A stretch of DNA of 12,831 nucleotides, taken from positions 313,533 through 326,363 of the forward strand of contig NW_003135344.1 in NCBI RefSeq assembly GCF_000003605.2. Reading direction: 5' to 3'. The notes under the pieces were generated by a model. The model was given only the letters and a program-made list of their open reading frames with translations, was not told the origin of the DNA and did not search any database. A program made the position numbers and the translations under genes. This document shows positions 9,285 through 12,831 of this stretch, piece after piece. Origin of the DNA: Saccoglossus kowalevskii. Lineage: Eukaryota; Hemichordata; Enteropneusta; Harrimaniidae. Position 1 is the stretch's first letter. Each line of letters opens with the position of its first letter.

Positions 9285-9378
9285 CTGCTATTTATTTGTT
9301 TGTTTATTTATTTTGTTGTTTTTTTGCTCGTCTATCTGTTGTTTATTTGTTTGTTTTTTGTCTGTCTGTCTGTTCGCT
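9285..9378. repeat. Degenerate continuation of the microsatellite (TTTR and TCTG units)
   Basis: After a CTGC interruption the sequence continues as imperfect TTTA/TTTG units and then three TCTG units (about 9360-9372). This looks like the decayed edge of an older and longer array, with the pure part being the recently expanded core. Confidence 0.75.
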
Positions 9379-9379
9379 T

Positions 9380-9996
9380 GTTGCGAGAGTAGAGACTCGA
9401 GTGTAGCGCCATGGGTATGTGCTTTCTAAAGTTTGTACGCTGTCAGGGGTCAGGGTTCAGCTATATGTACGCACAGCACTTGATGTTACTTCAAGTTCAC
9501 AACCAATTCTTTGGGTGAAATCTCGGATAGTTTAGGTATGTGTGGCATATAACGAACACTTAGATCAGGAATTATGACGTAGATGGATAGAAACATTATT
9601 AATAATAACATTACACTCAGTATATGCCCACTATATAGTGTGGGATTTGTTATAATCTTTAAATATAACACATTGGCACCAATATTACTTTATGTTATAA
9701 ATTAACATTATCCACGTTTTTTGATTGCTTAGCCGAGTACATGTGATTTATAGTGGAAAAGTTAATGAAATACGCAATACTCTCCCGTTTATTTACTTTC
9801 TTCACTGAAATGATATTTAAATTCAGCATACATTACTCTCGGTGCGACAAACCCATTCCTTCCATCTTTATAAATATTTATAAATTTCACAATTCAAACT
9901 GGAACTGTTATTAGTGTTACAATTATTACTATTGATACTAATGACGTCAACGCCCACTGTGCTTATTGATTGGCTGGTTGGATTCAACTGTCATTA
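9380..9996. other. AT-rich non-coding stretch, no gene seen
   Basis: No supported gene. A short GGGGTCAGGGTTCAG run (about 9445-9459) is a tiny imperfect direct repeat. Another TGACGTCA palindrome occurs near 9941-9948 and a GATTGGCTGG (inverted CCAAT) word near 9968, about 20 bases away, without further promoter evidence. Confidence 0.45.
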
Positions 9997-10016
9997 ATAT
10001 ATATATATATATATAT
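9997..10016. repeat. (AT)n dinucleotide microsatellite
   Basis: Ten pure AT units, flanked by TTA on the left and GAGAATG on the right. Confidence 0.95.
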
Positions 10017-10381
10017 GAGAATGCACTTGTTGTGTCGAGTGTATGAAATATCCATTCTGTACAAAAATAATTGTGAATACAAATTACTGACCGCGGAGGG
10101 CGCTAAAGATATTTCAAGTACTGGCACCAACGACGGAGTAAACACCGAGTTAATAAAGTCAATAAAGCCCAGTGCGTCTCGTGATCTGATATACTCTGCA
10201 ATGATTTAATATGTAACCACCAATAAAGTGTTGGGTGTAATTTATTAAAGTAATTTAGAACAGTACTTCCGATGGTTTTCGACCAATCATTTGACACTTC
10301 TTCAGTGTACTAATATATCCCTGCTGAAATCGTATAACCTATTATCCCAGGCCTATTATACAAGCTATTCGCCAATCTAGA
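10017..10381. other. Non-coding stretch between microsatellite and minisatellite
   Basis: The part around 10090-10150 is less AT-rich (GACCGCGGAGGGCGC near 10090). Short frames occur on both strands (9970-10209 plus, 10103-10297 minus), but the first runs through the AT repeat and neither resembles a known protein. It could be a fragment of a dispersed element. Confidence 0.35.
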
Positions 10382-11143
10382 GAAAGCCATACATGTCTTT
10401 CACATGTAAATGTAAACCACACACCTGTATTCACGTTGTGATTGTAAACTACAGTTGTATTCACATGGGGAATGGAAACAATGCACTTATATTCGGATGG
10501 AGATTTAAACCACACACATGTATTCATACAGAGACTATAAACCACACACTTGGATTTATATGGAAATTTTAAACCACACACTTGGATTCATATTGAGAAT
10601 ATAAACTACACACTAGGATTCATATTGAGATTGGAATCCACACCCTTGTATTCATATGAAGATTTTAAACCACACACTTGGATTCATATTGAGATTGGAA
10701 TCCACACCCTTTATTCATATGAAGATTTTAAATCACACACTTGGATTCATATTGAGATTGGAATCCACACCCTTGTATTAATATGAAGATTTTAAACCAC
10801 ACACTTGGATTCATATTGAGATTGGAATCCACACCCTTTATTCATATGAAGATTTTAAATCACACACTTGGATTCATATTGAGATTGGAATCCACACCCT
10901 TGTATTAATATGAAGATTTTAAACCACACACTTGGATTCATATTGAGATTGGAATCCACACCCTTGTATTCATATGAAGATTTTAAACCACACACTTGGA
11001 TTCATATTGAGATTGGAATCCACACCCTTGTATTCATATGAAGATTTTAAACCACACACTTGGATTCATATTGAGATTGGAATCCACACCCTTGTATTCA
11101 TATAAAGATTTTAAACCACACACTTGGATTCATATTGAGATTG
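10382..11143. repeat. Hierarchical minisatellite (32, 64 and 127 bases)
   Basis: The basic unit is 32 bases and contains a core like AAACCACACACTTGGATTC. From 10408 to 10628 there are seven single, diverged monomers (lengths 32, 30, 32, 31, 32, 32, 32), with a poorer one possibly at 10382-10407. From 10629 to 11138 the array is built of eight 64-base (or 63-base) dimers starting at 10629, 10693, 10756, 10820, 10883, 10947, 11011 and 11075. Each joins a GATTGGAATCC-type half to a GATTTTAAACC-type half. A five-base stub ends it at 11143. Within this, 10693-10819 and 10820-10946 are identical 127-base blocks. Frames across it on both strands (10342-10581 minus, 10550-10786 plus) are repeat artefacts. 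Confidence 0.95.
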
Positions 11144-11640
11144 ATTGTTGTTGTTTTTTATAGAATGTAAATTGCCCACACTTTGCAATTTATAGGTGAG
11201 CTGCAAACTTTGGAATTCGGGGCAAAGTCACATGCGGAAGCAATCAAATAATATTTTCAAAGTATGGAAATATGCTCGGACAAGCCATACATAATTTATA
11301 TAAATGGTAGGCCCATAAGTAACGTTCTGTTAAAATGTGGAATCTCTACCTCATAAATGAAAATTAATAAAAAAAAAACGATTTAAAATTACCAAGTAGC
11401 ATATGCATGTTTTTTTACAATATACGTTATCTTCGCTTAAATTATTCACTTAGTAAAAGAGTTTCGAACTTAAATAATGCTCAACGTGTTGGTTCATTTG
11501 ATTTGCATAATAATATTTATTGACACAAACTGGCTTGTTATGAAAATATAAAGGTAAAATCTTAAAAATAAATGCAAGAAAAATAAATAAGAAACACAAA
11601 TTGTCAAAATATTTTGATAGAATAATAATCTATAAACGTA
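11144..11640. other. AT-rich non-coding stretch, no gene seen
   Basis: It begins abruptly after the minisatellite with a GATTGTTGTTGTTTTTTATAG junction-like tract. No coding frame, tRNA or repeat was recognised. The left boundary of the following retroelement fragment may fall inside this stretch. Confidence 0.4.
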
Positions 11641-11673
11641 GCATGCGCGGGTGACGACTCCCCTGCTTTAAAG

Positions 11674-11844
11674 CTAGCACCCAGAGCACAAAAAATATAT
11701 AAAAACAGTTACACAATTGCTGGTGCCCAAATCTGGAATCATTTGGGAGAAAGTGTTAAATAGTCAAATTTTAAATCAAGATATGTTAAAGAATTGTTTG
11801 AATTTTTTTTAATATGTGTGTATGATATTTTTCATGGTCTTTAG
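11674..11844 (+). pseudogene. Remnant of the retrotransposon ORF C-terminus, interrupted by a stop
   Basis: About 56 codons, with an internal TAG at 11761-11763 between the Trp-Asn-Leu part and the Phe-Lys part. In intact relatives these two motifs lie close together in one reading frame, so the stop looks like a disabling mutation. Upstream in the same frame are two more stops (about 11623-11628), so no long ORF remains. It is non-functional. Confidence 0.45.
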
Positions 11845-11991
11845 ATGCGTAGTGAATTCCATGCTATGTAACGTGTACAGTATTAATATGTGATTTTGAG
11901 GGCCAATTGTAAAATTTGAGTTATTAATTAATAAATGATTTGTATTATTATGGTGACGTTTTTGTTGTTTGGGCATATGTAGAGCGTTTGT

Positions 11992-12016
11992 AAAAAAAAA
12001 AAAAAAAAAAAAAAAA
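11992..12016 (+). repeat. Poly(A) tract, 25 As
   Basis: A pure A run directly after the presumed retroelement 3' untranslated region, consistent with its integrated tail. As the longest homopolymer in the window it may be length-variable or mis-sized in assembly. Confidence 0.9.
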
Positions 12017-12690
12017 CATACATTAATATGTCTAGTTGTCTAGTTGCTAGGTCAAATCTCGTGTTTTATGTTTATATATTCGTAAAATGTGCCTGTAATT
12101 TCTATTTCAGTTTGCCCCGACAGTGTGAAGCAAGGACTATCTAAATAGGTGCCCGAGCCCGAGTACTCACAAACCTCCATATAGCTTGATAAGAGACAGA
12201 GTGTGAGTTGCTATATGTAGAAACATAGTATTACGTACACTAGAGAAAACAAATATAATTTATTCATTCATGATAAAATACTAGTAGTTTGTGTAACCAG
12301 CCGATTTGTCTGGAAAATAAAAGTTATACTTGACTGAATAGCGGCCATTTTGTCTGTATTGGAACGCTTTTGCCATGGTATAAATATTATGCCTTATCTC
12401 AAATTAGTTGGTGACACAGGTTGTAAAAATAATATCGTGACTGGTGGGGTATTTTTATTATATTGTGAATTACATCTATAATCTGGGTATATAAAACGAT
12501 GATTTATCACTTTGTTCTATGGAACTGTTTAAACATAACATTTTGTGAATAATATTTGTCTAATTTTCTAAAAATACGTCACTGTAACCCACAGCGTCAT
12601 GAAGTTCACTGTTACCATGGCACTATGCATGTTTGTACATAACTCAATGAACACTATCAAGACACGAAAGAAAAGTACATTTACTTGAAA
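12017..12690. other. AT-rich non-coding stretch, no gene seen
   Basis: No coding frame. GCGGCCATTTTGTC near 12341 is a YY1-like word in reverse orientation. Otherwise only scattered AT-rich sequence was seen. Confidence 0.4.
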
Positions 12691-12831
12691 AACGGTGGTC
12701 GCCACGTCGAATTTCATGTAAACAAACACGCGTTGTGTACATCGCTATGTTTCCCATATCGAACAGAACGCGGCGCGACGACCACCGCCATTTAACGTTA
12801 AACAAACCATGCATTGTATACCTCCATGGCG
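12691..12831. promoter_or_regulatory. CG-rich patch at the right edge, possible second promoter
   Basis: CG dinucleotides become common again (CACGTCG, CACGCG, CGCGGCGCGACG). The inverted pair CGGTGGTCG (12693-12701) and CGACCACCG (12779-12787) encloses about 77 bases. A perfect 12-base palindrome, TTTAACGTTAAA, lies at 12791-12802. A forkhead-like TGTAAACAAAC sits at about 12718-12728. On the minus strand an ATGGCGG at 12790 could be a YY1-type site or a start codon of a 25-codon frame. The patch runs off the window. Confidence 0.3.

Larger units (their letters stand above)
11641..12016 (+). mobile_element. Decayed 3' end of a probable non-LTR (LINE-like) retrotransposon with poly(A) tail
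   Basis: The frame beginning at 11641 reads toward a short block with the look of the C-terminal tail of many animal non-LTR reverse-transcriptase proteins. It has a Pro-Arg pair (11680-11685), then Lys-Asn-Ser-Tyr, then Gly-Ala-Gln-Ile-Trp-Asn-x-Leu (about 11722-11748), then Ser-Val-Lys. After one in-frame TAG (11761-11763) the same frame continues Ser-Asn-Phe-Lys and a charged/hydrophobic helix-like stretch to a second TAG (11842-11844). About 150 bases of untranslated sequence follow, with an AATAAA (about 11929-11934), then 25 As at 11992-12016. The order of WN-L motif, F-K motif, stop, UTR and poly(A) fits a 5'-truncated insertion on the plus strand. Reverse transcriptase and endonuclease domains are absent, and the clade cannot be named. 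The 5' boundary and target-site duplication were not found. Confidence 0.55.

Noticed and set aside
9168-9392. 74-codon frame with a Leu-Phe-Ile-Tyr repeat as a membrane protein
   Set aside because: It is a translation of the (TTTA)n microsatellite, so the hydrophobic repeat is an artefact.
10342-10786. Open frames in the minisatellite (10342-10581 minus, 10550-10786 plus) as repeat proteins
   Set aside because: They come from a stop-poor repeat read in a shifting frame; 32 and 64 are not multiples of three and the peptide phase changes between units.
10382-11143. CRISPR-like array, because of the regular period near 32 bases
   Set aside because: The units are contiguous, with no unique spacers between conserved repeats, and the DNA is animal-like. 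It is a tandem minisatellite.
1-12831. tRNA, rRNA or snRNA genes
   Set aside because: No T-arm-like GGTTCRANNCC with a matching A-box, and no rRNA or snRNA signature, was seen on reading both strands. A covariance-model search could still find a diverged one.

Overview
This looks like nuclear DNA from an animal. It is AT-rich and almost entirely non-coding, with microsatellites, a minisatellite, a poly(A)-tailed retroelement remnant and consensus GT/AG splice sites, and it has no bacterial-style gene packing. The recurring TACATGTA/ACATGTAC words and the overall texture suggest a lophotrochozoan, most likely a mollusc. That assignment is pattern recognition, not proof.

Left part (1-7993): long AT-rich sequence without a convincing protein-coding exon. 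The most economical reading is a large first intron of a minus-strand gene. There is a strong minus-strand 5' splice site at 7993/7994 and a pyrimidine-rich minus-strand 3' splice site at 7/6, so the second exon would lie just off the left edge. A competing reading of the first 185 bases is the end of a plus-strand coding exon. Inside the stretch are a nested palindrome with a diverged relative (3576-3633, 4344-4373), a repeated 14-base motif, a nuclear-receptor-like direct repeat (1613-1625) and a few islands of less AT-rich sequence (about 2594-2770, 4950-5110, 6541-6770).

Middle (about 6820-8650): CpG appears often here, unlike the flanks. It contains the putative untranslated first exon (about 8140 down to 7994, minus strand) and a perfect CRE palindrome at 8155-8162. 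I read it as the promoter and start of a minus-strand gene. Many overlapping open frames here are side effects of composition.

Right part (8650-12831): repeats and remnants. These are a (TTTA)n microsatellite (9191-9284) with a degenerate tail, an (AT)n run (9997-10016), a hierarchical minisatellite (10382-11143), and the decayed 3' end of a probable non-LTR retrotransposon ending in A25 (11641-12016). A second CG-rich patch begins near 12690 and runs off the right edge, possibly another promoter.

No complete protein-coding gene, tRNA, rRNA or CRISPR array could be supported. The most distinctive object is the minisatellite, where three levels of repeat organisation (32, 64 and 127 bases) can be read directly.
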